From positions 1 through 41,369 of the forward strand of contig JAKLKW010000048.1 in NCBI GenBank assembly GCA_023150455.1: a stretch of 41,369 nt of DNA, in the 5' to 3' direction. Under the pieces are notes generated by a model. That model had not been told where the DNA came from and ran no database searches. It saw nothing but the letters and a program-made list of their open reading frames with translations. A program made the translations under genes and the position numbers. This document shows positions 8,513 to 17,187 of this stretch, in pieces (within the stretch, counting starts at the first letter, position 1; every line of letters begins with the position of its first letter). This DNA is from Alphaproteobacteria bacterium (GTDB taxonomy: Bacteria > Pseudomonadota > Alphaproteobacteria > JAEULC01).

Positions 8513-10381
8513 TCAGCGCCCGACCGCGTAGCCCTGCATGCCGCGCGGGTTGGCGCCGGCCTTCAGCATGCCGTCCTCGCGCTTGGCGGCGGAGACGCGG
8601 CCGAGCGCCCAGTCGCCGCGCTTCTCGACGATGTGGCCGCGGCGCTCGAGCTCGGCGACGGTCGCCGGCGGCAGGCGGTCCTCGACCGCCAGCACGCCCG
8701 GCCGCGCCGCGCGCGGCCAGAACGAGCTCGTGATGTGCTCGCTGTGGAAGTTCGGCGCGTCGATCGCTTCCTGCAGGTTCATGCCGTGGTCGACATGGCG
8801 CAGGAAGGTCGCAAGCGACCATTGCTCCTGCTGGTCGCCGCCCGGCGTGCCGAACGCGAGCCACGCCTTGCCGTCCCTCAGCGCCAGCGAGGGCGTCAGC
8901 GTCGTGCGCGGGCGCTTGCCGGGCGCGAGGCAGGTGGGCGAGGCAGGGTCGAGCCAGAACATCTGCCCGCGCGTGCCGAGGCAGAAGCCCAGCGGCGGGA
9001 TGACCGGCGAGCTCTGCAGCCAGCCGCCGCTCGGCGTGGCCGAGACCATGTTGCCGTCGCGGTCGATGACGTCGAGATGCACCGTGTCGCCCTGGGTCAG
9101 GCCGTTGCGCTGGATGGTCGGCTCGCCGGTGCCGGCAGCGCGCGCGCGCCGCGCGATCTCCTCGCCCGCACCATGGCCCGTGTGAACTTGCGCCGGGCCG
9201 GTCAGGCGGCCCACGGTCGGCTCGCCGACGCCGGCGGCGGCCCCGTCCGGGGCCTGGCCGACCAGGATCGGCCCGCCATGGCCGGGGATGCGGCCGGGGC
9301 GGAACGCGCGCGAGGCGTCGGCGCCGATCAGCTTGCGCCGCTCGTCGGCATAGGTCGCCGACAGCAGGCGCTCCATCGGCACGTCGACGAAGTCGGGATC
9401 GCCGTAGAAGGCCTCGCGGTCGGCGAAGGCAAGCTTGAACGCCTCGGTCACGACGTGCACGAAGTCCGGTCCGGTCGGGTCCATCTTCGCCACGTCGAGG
9501 CCGCCGAGCAGCGCCAGCGCCTCCAGCATCGACGGGCCCTGGCTCCACGGCCCGCACTTGCACATCGTGTACCGGCGGTAGTCGACCGTGGCGGGCTCCT
9601 CGTAGCTCGCCTGCCAGCGCGCCATGTCGTCGCCGGTCAAGAGGCCGCGATGGCGCCGGCCCGAGGAGTCCATGACCTCGTTCCGGGCGCAGAAATCGGC
9701 GATCGCCTCGGCGACGAAGCCCTGCGACCACATGCGCCGGGCATGATCGATCCGGCGCTCGCGCGACCCGCCCGCCGCCTCGGATTCCTCGACGATGCGC
9801 CCGAACGTCTCGGCGATGCCCGGGTTGCGGAAGAGCGTGAACGCCTTGGGCGGGGCGCCGCCCGGCAGGTAGACGGCGGCCGAGGTCGGCCATTCCTTGC
9901 GGAACATCTCGGCCACCAGCGCGATGGCGTCGGGAATGCGCTGCACCAGCGGATAGCCCGAGCCGGCGTAGTAGATGGCCGGCGCCAGCACGTCGCCGGG
10001 CGTCATCGTGCCGTAGTCGCGCAGCAAGGTCATCCAGGCGTCGAACGAGCCCGGCACGCAGGCCGGCAGCAGGCCGGTGCCCGGCATCATGTCGAGGCCG
10101 AGCCCGCGCACATGCTCGATGGTCGCGCCTCGGGGCGACACGCCCTGGCCGCACAGCACGCGCACGCGCTGCTCCTTCGCGGCGTGCAGCAGGATCGGCG
10201 CCTCGCCGCCCGGTCCGTTCAGGTGCGGCTCGACCACCTGCAGCGTGAAGGCGGTGGCGACGGCCGCATCGAACGCGTTGCCGCCGCGCTCGAGGATCGA
10301 CATGCCGACCTGCGAAGCCAGCCAGTGCGTCGAGGCGACGACGCCGAAAGTCCCGATGATCTCCGGACGCGTGGTGAACAT
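8513..10381 (-). CDS. Gamma-glutamyltransferase family protein
   Basis: A 622-residue Ntn-hydrolase of the gamma-glutamyltranspeptidase family. The autoprocessing/nucleophile Thr is expected at residue 433 in QGDTVHLDVIDRDGNMVS. Downstream motifs (GGDQQEQWSL) correspond to the small-subunit region, and upstream NGPGGEAPILL matches the NGxGGxxF block of the large subunit. The family cleaves the gamma-glutamyl bond of glutathione and related compounds, or transfers it to amino acids. Related acylases share the fold, and the divergent GDTVH (usually TTH) means the substrate may differ. No clear signal peptide is visible (MFTTRPEIIG), unlike periplasmic GGTs. It follows rodA by 34 bp and precedes an AEC transporter by 21 bp, all on the minus strand. 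Confidence 0.85.
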   Translation of the reverse strand: MFTTRPEIIGTFGVVASTHWLASQVGMSILERGGNAFDAAVATAFTLQVVEPHLNGPGGEAPILLHAAKEQRVRVLCGQGVSPRGATIEHVRGLGLDMMPGTGLLPACVPGSFDAWMTLLRDYGTMTPGDVLAPAIYYAGSGYPLVQRIPDAIALVAEMFRKEWPTSAAVYLPGGAPPKAFTLFRNPGIAETFGRIVEESEAAGGSRERRIDHARRMWSQGFVAEAIADFCARNEVMDSSGRRHRGLLTGDDMARWQASYEEPATVDYRRYTMCKCGPWSQGPSMLEALALLGGLDVAKMDPTGPDFVHVVTEAFKLAFADREAFYGDPDFVDVPMERLLSATYADERRKLIGADASRAFRPGRIPGHGGPILVGQAPDGAAAGVGEPTVGRLTGPAQVHTGHGAGEEIARRARAAGTGEPTIQRNGLTQGDTVHLDVIDRDGNMVSATPSGGWLQSSPVIPPLGFCLGTRGQMFWLDPASPTCLAPGKRPRTTLTPSLALRDGKAWLAFGTPGGDQQEQWSLATFLRHVDHGMNLQEAIDAPNFHSEHITSSFWPRAARPGVLAVEDRLPPATVAELERRGHIVEKRGDWALGRVSAAKREDGMLKAGANPRGMQGYAVGR

Positions 10382-10415
10382 GGTTCCCGCTTTCGTGAAG
10401 CAGATGAAGCGAGGC

Positions 10416-11573
10416 TCAGCTCGTCAGCGCCTCGCCGTGACGGCCCAGGCGCATATCGCGGTGGATATCGACCCCCATCAGCATGCCCATGCCGATCATG
10501 ACCGAAAGCATGGCGGTGCCGCCATAGGATACCAGCGGCAGCGGTATGCCGACGACGGGGATCAGCCCTGTGACCATTGCAACGTTGATGAAGACGTAGA
10601 GGAAGAAGATCGCCGCGACGCCCATGGCGACCATGCGGCCGAACAGGCTCTGGCTGCGCAGCGCGATGGCGATCGCGATCACGATGATCAGGCTGTAGAG
10701 GCCCAGCAGCGCCAGGCATCCGACCATGCCGAACTCCTCGGCCAGCATGGTGAAGATGAAGTCGGTCTGCTTCTCGGGCAGGAAGTTGAGGTGGCTCTGC
10801 GAGCCCTCGAGGAAGCCCTTGCCGAACATGCCGCCCGAGCCCATGGCGATCTTGGACTGCAGGATGTGGTAGCCGGCGCCGAGCGGGTCGCGCTCGGGGT
10901 CGATGAAGGTCAGGACGCGGTTGCGCTGATACTCGCGCATCATGCCCCAGAGCACCGGCATGGCCGCGCCGATCGCGGCGAACACGGCGGCGAACTTCCA
11001 CAGCCGCACGCCGGCGACGAAGAACATGGCGCCGCCGGCCGCCAGCATCAGCACCGCCGTGCCCAGGTCCGGCTGCTGTGCGACCAGGCCCACGGGCAGG
11101 AGCACCATCAGCGTCGGCGGGACGACGTAGAGGATGCGGCCGGTCTCCTCGGCCGTGATGCCGTGGAAGTAGCGCGCCAGCGCCAGCACCAGCGCAATCT
11201 TCATGATCTCGGAAGGCTGGATCTGGATCGGGCCGATGTCGAGCCAGCGCTGCGCACCCATGCCGACCATGCCGGCAACGTCGACCGCGACCAGCAGCAC
11301 GAAGCCCAGCGCATAGGCCGGGTAGGCGAGCCTGAGCCAGACGCGCAGATCGACGAAGGCCAGCGCCAGCATCAGTCCCACGCACAGCATGAAGCGCATC
11401 GCGTGCCGCGAGGACCAGGGCTGCAGGCTGCCGCCGCCGGCGGAATAGAGCATCACGACGCCGACCGCCGCGACCGCCGACAGGAGGACGACCAGCGGCC
11501 AGTTCAGCCGCCAGGCCTTGTCGACGAAGGTCAGGCTGACCGGGTTGAGGCCGCGCGCGCGCCGCGTCGCCAT
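10416..11573 (-). CDS. rodA: Peptidoglycan glycosyltransferase RodA (SEDS family)
   Basis: A 385-residue polytopic membrane protein with about ten transmembrane segments and SEDS hallmarks: WLDIGPIQIQPSEIMKIALVLALA, the large extracytoplasmic loop with QPDLGTAVL, and the C-terminal GIPLPLVSYGGTAML. RodA polymerises lipid II into glycan strands and works with the transpeptidase PBP2 and the MreBCD scaffold during cell elongation. It starts 3 bp after the stop of the PBP2 reading frame and belongs to the mreC-mreD-mrdA-rodA block. It appears intact, which makes the damage in its partner gene upstream more striking. Confidence 0.96.
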   Translation of the reverse strand: MATRRARGLNPVSLTFVDKAWRLNWPLVVLLSAVAAVGVVMLYSAGGGSLQPWSSRHAMRFMLCVGLMLALAFVDLRVWLRLAYPAYALGFVLLVAVDVAGMVGMGAQRWLDIGPIQIQPSEIMKIALVLALARYFHGITAEETGRILYVVPPTLMVLLPVGLVAQQPDLGTAVLMLAAGGAMFFVAGVRLWKFAAVFAAIGAAMPVLWGMMREYQRNRVLTFIDPERDPLGAGYHILQSKIAMGSGGMFGKGFLEGSQSHLNFLPEKQTDFIFTMLAEEFGMVGCLALLGLYSLIIVIAIAIALRSQSLFGRMVAMGVAAIFFLYVFINVAMVTGLIPVVGIPLPLVSYGGTAMLSVMIGMGMLMGVDIHRDMRLGRHGEALTS

Positions 11574-11576
11574 GGT

Positions 11577-13386
11577 TCAGCCGCCTTCCGTCGCGGCGAT
11601 GCGCTGCTGCGCCGGCGGGGTGCGCCGGGCCGGGTCGCGCTTCAGCGTCTCGGTCATGATGTCGCGCGCGATCGGCGCCGCCACCTTGGAGCCGCCGCCG
11701 CCGTGCTCGACGATGACGGCCACCGCGTAGCGCGGCGCGCCGACCGGCGCGAACCCGACGAACAGCGCGTGGTCGCGCTCGCGCCAGGGCCGGTTCTCCA
11801 GCTTGTGCATGCCGGCCTCGCGCTCGCTCATGCGCCGTCCCGCGGGGACCGTTGACGACGGCGTCCATGCCCCTGGTCACCAGCTCGAGCTGCGCGCGGT
11901 TGAGCCCGATCGGCTGCGGCTCCGGCGGGCGCGGCACGAAGCCGCCGTCGCGCCCGTGGATCTCGCGCGTCAGGCGCGGCCGCACGGCGATGCCGCCGTT
12001 GACGATGCGCGCGGTCATGACGGCGAGCTGCAGCGGCGTCGCCAGCACGCTGCCCTGGCCGATGCCGCTGACCAGCGTCTCGCCCTGCTGCCAGGCGACG
12101 CCGGTCGCCTTCAGCTTCCATTCGCGGGTCGGGATCAGCCCGGGGCGCTCGCCCGGCAGGTCGAGGCCCGAGCGCTCGCCGAGCCCGAGCGCGCGCGCCA
12201 TGCTGGCGATCCGGTCGATGCCGCAGCGCCGCGCGATCTCGTAGAAATACACGTCGCAGGACTGTGCCAGCGCCTCGTGCATGCTGAGCGACCCGTGCCC
12301 GCCCTTCTTCCAGCAATGGAACCGGCTGTCGCCGAATTCCAGATACCCGGGACAGAACAAACGCTGCTCCGGCGTCACCAGGCCGCCCGCGAGCGCCGCC
12401 AGCGCCACGACCGGCTTGAAGGTCGAGCCCGGCGCGTACTGCCCCGCCACCGCCTTGTTGATCAGCGGCGCCTTCTCGTTCTGCAGCAGCTCCTCCCAGT
12501 CGCGGCCCGATATGCCCGAGGTGAACATGTTCGGCTCGAAAGCCGGCACCGAGGCGAGCGCCAGCACCTCGCCGGTATGGACGTCCATCAGCGCCGCCGC
12601 GCCGCTCTGCCCTTCCAGGCGCTGGGTGGCGAACTCCTGCAGCGCCATGTCGACGGTCAGCGCCACCTCGCCGCCGGGCGTGCCTTCCTGCCGGTCGAGC
12701 TCGCGCACCACGCGGCCGACGGCGTTGACCTCGACCTTGCTGCGGCCGGCGCGGCCGCGCAGCGCCACGTCGTGGACCTTCTCCACGCCGCCCTTGCCGA
12801 TGCGGAAGCCGGGCAGCTCGAGCAGCGGGTCGCCGGTCAGCTCCTGCTCCGACACCGCCGCGACGTAGCCGATCAGGTGCGCGGCGGTCGGCCCGAACGG
12901 GTAGTAGCGGGTCTGGCCGACCTCGATCGAGATGCCCGGCAGGTCGGGCGCGTTCACCTCGATGCGCGACACCTCGTGCCAGGTCAGGTTCTCGCGCACC
13001 GTCAGCGGCACGAAGGCGCGTCGCCGCTTCATCTCGCGCAGGATGCGGCGCCGGTCCGCGTCGTTCAAAGGGATGATCTCGGACAGCGCGGCGAGCACCG
13101 CGTCGGCGTTGGGCGCCTGCTCGGCGTTCAGCAGCACGCGGAAATTCTGCCGGTTGATCGCCAGCGGCTCGCCGAAGCGGTCGACGATGCGTCCGCGCTG
13201 CGGCGACAAGAGGCGCAGGCTGACGCGGTTCTCCTCGGCCATGGTGCGGAAGCGGCCCGACTCGAGCACCTGCAGGTAGTAGATGCGGCCGACCAGGGCC
13301 GAGAACAGCGCCGCCTGGCCGGCGCCCAGCAGCAGCGCGCGCCTGGTGAACAGCCGCTCGCGCGAGACGTCGTCCTTGCTGGCCAT
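11577..13386 (-). pseudogene. mrdA: Penicillin-binding protein 2 (MrdA), frameshifted with loss of the KTG motif region
   Basis: From the ATG at 13386 (GAGG seven bases upstream) the frame encodes a normal PBP2: a membrane anchor (RRALLLGAGQAALFSALVGR), the dimerisation domain, the catalytic SxxK as STFK with Ser321, and an SxD motif as SCDVYFYE. At residue 518 (NGPRGTA, about 11832) the PBP2 reading moves to another frame, where MSEREAGMHKLENRPW through RDHALFVGFAP to the stop at 11577 is the expected C-terminus. About 25 residues between the two blocks are missing, including the KTGT active-site motif. The upstream frame then runs on without stop through rodA, yielding meaningless sequence. 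This is either a real deletion of roughly 75 bp plus frameshift, or an assembly error. A functional PBP2 is normally required when MreBCD and RodA are used. Confidence 0.85.
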
Positions 13387-13394
13387 GGTGCGCC

Positions 13395-13916
13395 TCACGC
13401 TCCGCGCAGCCAGGCACGCTGGAGCGCGACGAACATCGCGGCGACCGGCGGGTAGAGCGCCACCGTCATGACGTACTGCATCGAGGCGGCGAGCGGATCG
13501 AACAGTGTCAGGCTCAGCACCGTCATGGCGAGCCAGTTCAGCACGAACCCGGCCAGCGCCACGCCGACGAAGCCGAACCAGCCGACGGCGAAGGGCCGGC
13601 GCATCAGCACGCGCCGCTGCGTCAGCACCGCGCCGTGCACCGCCAGCAGCACGAAGGCGCCGACGCCGAGCGGGCCGCCGCCCAGGATGTCCTGGAACAC
13701 GCCGAGGCCGAACACGGCCGGCGCCGGCATCAGGTCGGCGCGGTAGAGCGTCCAGAAATAGACTGCGATCAGCGCGAAGGACGGGATGATGGTCGCGAAC
13801 TCGGGCAGGCGCAGCGGCACCGTGCCGATCACGATCAGCGCCAGGGTCAGAAGCGCGGGCGTAGCGTCGCGCGCCGCCGCGTCCAGTCGGTCCAGAAGGG
13901 CGTCGACGGGGTTCAC
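13395..13916 (-). CDS. mreD: Rod shape-determining protein MreD
   Basis: A 173-residue small membrane protein with five or six hydrophobic segments, the usual MreD size and layout. The motif FGLGVFQDILGGGPLGVGAFVLLAVH matches the conserved central region. The start is the GTG at 13916 (VNPVDALLDRLDAA), whose GTGA overlaps the mreC stop codon by 4 bp, indicating translational coupling. MreD links MreC to the RodA/PBP2 synthase in the inner membrane. The PBP2 start codon follows 8 bp after the mreD stop. Confidence 0.93.
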   Translation of the reverse strand: MNPVDALLDRLDAAARDATPALLTLALIVIGTVPLRLPEFATIIPSFALIAVYFWTLYRADLMPAPAVFGLGVFQDILGGGPLGVGAFVLLAVHGAVLTQRRVLMRRPFAVGWFGFVGVALAGFVLNWLAMTVLSLTLFDPLAASMQYVMTVALYPPVAAMFVALQRAWLRGA

Positions 13917-14788
13917 GGACGGCCTCCGGGATCGCCCGGGCCTTGCGGCCGGAGCGGCCCGCCGAGGCCGAAATCCATCAGGCGCAGGAACTCCAGCCGC
14001 TCCCAGTCGATCGGCGGCTGGACGCGAAAGCCGTTTTCCGCGCCGACCACGACGCCGACCGGGATGCCGGGCGGGAAGATGCCGCCGATGCCCGAGGTCA
14101 CCACGCGGTCGCCGGGCGTCACCCGCGCGTTCGATCGCAGGTAGTCCAGCCGCGGCCGGTCGGAGTTGTCGCCGGCCAGCACGGCCTGGTCGCGCGAGCC
14201 TTCGACCACGACCGGGATGCGGCTGTTGAGGTCGGTGATCAGCAGGACGCGCGCCGAGCGGTCGCCGACCTCGGTGACGCGGCCGGCGAGGCCGGTGCCC
14301 GCCACGGCCGCCTGGCCCTTGCGCGCGCCATGGCGCGCGCCGGCGGCGACCAGCACGCTGCGGACATAGGCGCCGCCCGAGGCGCCGATCACGCGCGCGG
14401 AGATGTCCGTGGCCGCGGCCTCGGGCACGTAGCCGGTGAGCGCGCGCAGCGCGGCGTTCTCGGCCTCGAGCCGGCGTGCCACCGCCTGCCACTGCAGCAG
14501 CCGCGCGTTCTCCTCGCGCAGGGTGCGGTTCTCCAGCGCCAGGCCGTAGACGTTGCGCCCGTGCTCGATCAGGTCGTTGACGACGGCGGTCGGACGCGAC
14601 AGGGCGTCGAGCAGCGGCGACACGGAATCGGTCACTACCACGCGCAACCGCTCGACCAGCACCGTGTCGGCCTTGCCAAGCAGCATCAGCCCGACCGCCG
14701 CGGCAAGCAGCAGCAGGAAGGTGAAGCGCTGGACCCACAGCCTGATCGGCTGCGCCAGCCGGAGCACCGACCCGGGACGGTCCTTCAA
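13913..14788 (-). CDS. mreC: Rod shape-determining protein MreC
   Basis: A 291-residue protein with one N-terminal transmembrane helix (about residues 22-40, FTFLLLLAAAVGLMLLGK), a coiled coil (about 80-115, ENRTLREENARLLQWQAVARRLEAENAAL) and the two beta-barrel domains of MreC (VAGTGLAGRVTEVGDRSARVLLITD and DRVVTSGIGGIFPPGIPVG). MreC is the periplasmic scaffold that activates PBP2/RodA. The start is a TTG at 14788: an in-frame TAA lies upstream, no ATG or GTG lies between, and AGGGGG sits six bases before it. mreB, its usual upstream neighbour, is not adjacent; an outer-membrane-protein gene stands there, 103 bp away. Confidence 0.94.
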   Translation of the reverse strand: MKDRPGSVLRLAQPIRLWVQRFTFLLLLAAAVGLMLLGKADTVLVERLRVVVTDSVSPLLDALSRPTAVVNDLIEHGRNVYGLALENRTLREENARLLQWQAVARRLEAENAALRALTGYVPEAAATDISARVIGASGGAYVRSVLVAAGARHGARKGQAAVAGTGLAGRVTEVGDRSARVLLITDLNSRIPVVVEGSRDQAVLAGDNSDRPRLDYLRSNARVTPGDRVVTSGIGGIFPPGIPVGVVVGAENGFRVQPPIDWERLEFLRLMDFGLGGPLRPQGPGDPGGRP

Positions 14789-14891
14789 CCCGGTCCCCCT
14801 GATCCAACAGGCTGGAAAGCCTTACACTATCACGCGGTGCCGCCCACCGCAGCGGGCGACGGCCCCGGCGCCGATCCAGGGCGCCCGGTTG
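14789..14891. other. 103-bp gap upstream of mreC
   Basis: No gene. It holds the mreC ribosome-binding site and an in-frame TAA that fixes the TTG start. No strong promoter was seen, so mreC may depend on readthrough from the outer-membrane-protein gene or on a weak promoter. Confidence 0.4.
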
Positions 14892-15608
14892 CTAGAACCG
14901 GTAGCCGAAGGCCAACCGGAGCTCGTGGCGATAGATCGTGTCGCCTTCGATCCGCACGCCGGCCGCCGTGTTGCCGGCCTCGATCTCGCCCGTATGGATG
15001 AATCGGTAGGCGGCCTCGGCGTACCAGTTCTGCGTGATGTCGAAGTTGCCGCCGGCCGTCAGCGCCCAGGCGAGATTGCTGGTCGTGAATTCCTCGTTGA
15101 CCTTGGTTTCGCCGTTCGGCCCGGGCGCCGCGGAGAAGTTGTTGTAGTTCACGTCCGACTTGTTGCGCGCATAGCCCACGCCGAATCCGGCATAGGGCCG
15201 CCACCAGCTGGAGCCGACGTCGAAGTCGTACAGCACGTTGAGCATGATCGTCGTCGTGCTGACGTTGTCCTCGAACCCGGCCTGCGACAGGTTGTTGGTG
15301 AAGATCGGGCGCGAGTCGTAGTCCAGGCGCACGATGTGCGCCCATTCGATCTCGGTACGGATCGGCGCGCCCAGCTTCTTCCAGTTGAAGCCGATCGCCG
15401 CACCCCCGCCGGCGACGGAGTCCTTGGCCTCGTCGTCCTTGAGCAGGCCGGTGGTCGGCCCGACGCTGCGCAGATCGCCGATGAACCCGCCGCCGCCCAG
15501 GACCACGGCGCCGACGTAGAAGCCGCGGCAGCACGTGTCCGCGAGGGCCGTCCCGGCGAGGGCGACCCAGGCGCCCAGCGCCGCGAGGGGGACCAACGAC
15601 TTGCGCAT
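14892..15608 (-). CDS. Outer-membrane beta-barrel protein (porin-like)
   Basis: A 238-residue protein. The ATG at 15608 gives a clean signal peptide (MRKSLVPLAALGAWVALAGTALA, cleavage after ALA). The mature part alternates polar and aromatic residues in strand-like stretches (WWRPYAGFGVGYARN, NWYAEAAYRFIHTG) and ends LRLAFGYRF, a C-terminal beta-signal with terminal Phe as recognised by the BAM complex. Size and style match the eight-stranded OmpA-like/Omp25-like barrels common in alphaproteobacteria; OmpW is another possibility. A Cys pair (DTCC) follows the cleavage site. The next gene on the same strand, mreC, starts 103 bp downstream. Confidence 0.8.
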   Translation of the reverse strand: MRKSLVPLAALGAWVALAGTALADTCCRGFYVGAVVLGGGGFIGDLRSVGPTTGLLKDDEAKDSVAGGGAAIGFNWKKLGAPIRTEIEWAHIVRLDYDSRPIFTNNLSQAGFEDNVSTTTIMLNVLYDFDVGSSWWRPYAGFGVGYARNKSDVNYNNFSAAPGPNGETKVNEEFTTSNLAWALTAGGNFDITQNWYAEAAYRFIHTGEIEAGNTAAGVRIEGDTIYRHELRLAFGYRF

Positions 15609-15679
15609 GGTGAGGGATGTAGCCTGCCAGGCCGGATTCTGTCCACAAACAGAAGCAGTTGCGCGCGAATGCCGCAGCA

Positions 15680-15697
15680 TTTGTTGCAAAATCGCAA
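15680..15697. promoter_or_regulatory. Inverted repeat upstream of the outer-membrane-protein gene
   Basis: TGTTGC at 15680-15685 and GCAACA at 15692-15697 form a perfect 6-6-6 dyad, about 70 bp upstream of the porin-like start and in the divergent promoter region shared with the TPP-riboswitch operon. The position fits a regulator-binding site; no protein can be named. Confidence 0.35.
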
Positions 15698-15825
15698 CAG
15701 GGAAATCGACGGTGGTTCAACGGCTTACGGATAGCGTGTGCGCGGTGCCAACTGGTCGGGGGCCGCCCGTCCGGACGGTGAAAGGGTTTCCAGCGGCGCG
15801 GCCTGCGGTGCGACCCGCGGCGTCG

Positions 15826-15854
15826 TTGAAGCGCGGCAACCCGCCCGGTACACT
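15826..15854 (+). promoter_or_regulatory. Predicted sigma-70 promoter of the TPP-riboswitch operon
   Basis: TTGAAG at 15826-15831 and TACACT at 15849-15854 have a 17-bp spacer. A start site about seven bases downstream would place the RNA 5' end at about 15861, exactly where the riboswitch aptamer begins. Confidence 0.65.
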
Positions 15855-15860
15855 CGCGCC

Positions 15861-15940
15861 GAGGCTGGGGTGTCCCCGCGAAGGGGACTGAGATCATACC
15901 CACCGAACCTGATCTGGTTAGTACCAGCGAAGGGAGCCCG
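15861..15940 (+). ncRNA. TPP riboswitch (THI element)
   Basis: The aptamer core is nearly consensus. GGGGTG is followed by a P3 hairpin (TCCCC at 15873-15877 with GGGGA at 15883-15887), then CTGAGA at 15888-15893 (the pyrimidine-binding T-loop), ACCC, ACCTGATCTGG from 15907, a CTGG/CCAG hairpin, and GCGAAGGGA. P1 pairs GGCT at 15863-15866 with AGCC at 15935-15938. The AGGGAG at 15931-15936 is at the same time the Shine-Dalgarno sequence of the gene starting at 15943. TPP binding would therefore close P1 over the ribosome-binding site and repress translation (inference). It heads a transporter operon, not a thiamine biosynthesis gene. Confidence 0.96.
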
Positions 15941-15942
15941 AG

Positions 15943-17070
15943 ATGCGCTTTCCCCGATTCGTGTCGCTGTTCGCGTTGTGCGCCGCCGCCGGCGCGCTTC
16001 CTTCTCCTTTTGCCATGGCCGCCGATCCGGTGCGCCTGCCGGTGCTCGTGCCGGTCACCGGTTTCCTTGCGCTCGAAGGCACCAGCCAGCGCAACGGCGC
16101 GCTGCTGGCCCTGAAGACCGCCCCCGATCTCGCGCGGCCCGAGGTGCAGGACACGGCCACGGCGCCGGAGACCGCGGTGAACGCGTTCGAGAAGGCGCTG
16201 TCGGCCGGGCCGGTGCCGGCCGTGGTGGCGCCCATGCTCGGCACCCAGATGCTGGCGCTGCTGCCGCTGGCGGCCGAGCGCAGGGTGCCGCTGGTGACGG
16301 TCTCCGGCACGGCGCAGATCACCGAGCAGGGCAATCCCTACGTGTTCCGCTTCTTTCCCGGCGACGCCGTGGTCAAGCAGGCGCACGCGCGCTTCGTCGT
16401 CGAGGAGCTGAAGGCGACGCGCCCGGCCGTGATCTACCAGACCACGGCCTATGGCCAGAGCGGCCGGCAGGCGCTCGCGGAGGCGTTCAAGCGGCTTGGC
16501 GCGACGGTGGCGTTCGAGGAAGGCGTCGCGCCGACCGTGAAGGATTACCGGCCGGTCCTGGCCAAGGCGCTCGAGGCCAGGCCCGATGCGCTGGTGCTGC
16601 ACCTGCATGCCGGGCCGACGGCGCTCGCCATCCGCGCGGCGGCCGGCATGGCCGGCGTGCCGCGCATCGTCGCGGGCTCGGCGATGCACCAGCCGGCGAC
16701 GGCGGCGCTGCTCGAGCCGGCGGAGCTCAAGGGCGTGTGCGCCGAAAGCGGCTCCTCGCCGATCTCCGGCGGCGCGCCCGCGCTCGAGGCGTGGACCGAG
16801 GCCTACCGCGCGGCGTTCAAGGACGATCCCGACGCGTTCGCGCTGGCGCAATACGACGGCACGATGATGGTGCTGGCGGCATTGCGCAGCGGCGCGCGAA
16901 GCCCGGAGCAGGTGCGCGACTACCTCGCCCGCTCCACGCATCGCGGCCTCGCCATGACCTACCGCTCCGACGGGAAGGGCAACATGGCGCACGATGCGCT
17001 GATCATCTGCTTCGACGGCAAGGACCGCACCCCGCGCGTCGCCAAGCGCTACGTGCAGGGGACGAGTTGA
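15943..17070 (+). CDS. Liv-type periplasmic substrate-binding protein under TPP riboswitch control
   Basis: A 375-residue protein with a signal peptide (MRFPRFVSLFALCAAAGALP, cleavage near AMA-ADP at residue 26). The mature part is a Peripla_BP_6 type-1 fold like LivJ: VRLPVLVPVTGFLALEGTSQRNGALLAL at the start, VVAPMLGTQMLALLPLAAERRVPLVTVSG in lobe 1, and PAVIYQTTAYGQSGRQALAEAFKRLGATV at the hinge into lobe 2. Such proteins normally bind branched-chain amino acids, amides or other small polar molecules. Here the start codon lies six bases behind the riboswitch-embedded ribosome-binding site, so production should fall when TPP is plentiful. The predicted ligand is thiamine, a pyrimidine precursor (HMP) or another thiamine breakdown product. 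The permease and ATPase genes follow on the same strand. Confidence 0.88.
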   Translation: MRFPRFVSLFALCAAAGALPSPFAMAADPVRLPVLVPVTGFLALEGTSQRNGALLALKTAPDLARPEVQDTATAPETAVNAFEKALSAGPVPAVVAPMLGTQMLALLPLAAERRVPLVTVSGTAQITEQGNPYVFRFFPGDAVVKQAHARFVVEELKATRPAVIYQTTAYGQSGRQALAEAFKRLGATVAFEEGVAPTVKDYRPVLAKALEARPDALVLHLHAGPTALAIRAAAGMAGVPRIVAGSAMHQPATAALLEPAELKGVCAESGSSPISGGAPALEAWTEAYRAAFKDDPDAFALAQYDGTMMVLAALRSGARSPEQVRDYLARSTHRGLAMTYRSDGKGNMAHDALIICFDGKDRTPRVAKRYVQGTS

Positions 17071-17079
17071 TCTGTCCAT

Positions 17080-17178
17080 CGTCCCCCGGGCTTGCCGAAG
17101 CGCGACAGGCTCGGGACGAGGCAGCGCCTGTGTTCTCGATCGAGCACGCGACGTCCTCGCCCTGAGCTTGTCGATGGG
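17080..17178. repeat. REP-like palindromic element inside the transporter operon
   Basis: An arm with GGGCTTGCCGAA (17088-17099) is inverted relative to CGACAGGCTCGGGACG (17103-17118), and a third arm CCCTGAGCTTGTCGATGGG ends at 17178. The core CTGAGCTTGTCGA is shared with the element at 31457-31522. It fills the gap between the binding-protein and livH genes. Confidence 0.55.
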
Positions 17179-17187
17179 CGTCTTTCC

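Noticed and set aside
7649..10501. 950-residue plus-strand frame over the transporter and gamma-glutamyltransferase genes
   Set aside because: No motifs and no ribosome-binding site; it is a shadow of two well-supported minus-strand genes.
10219..11828. Reading the 1059-residue frame from 13398 as one giant PBP2 fusion
   Set aside because: Beyond about 11830 it is out of frame with both the PBP2 C-terminus and RodA, so the extra sequence is meaningless.
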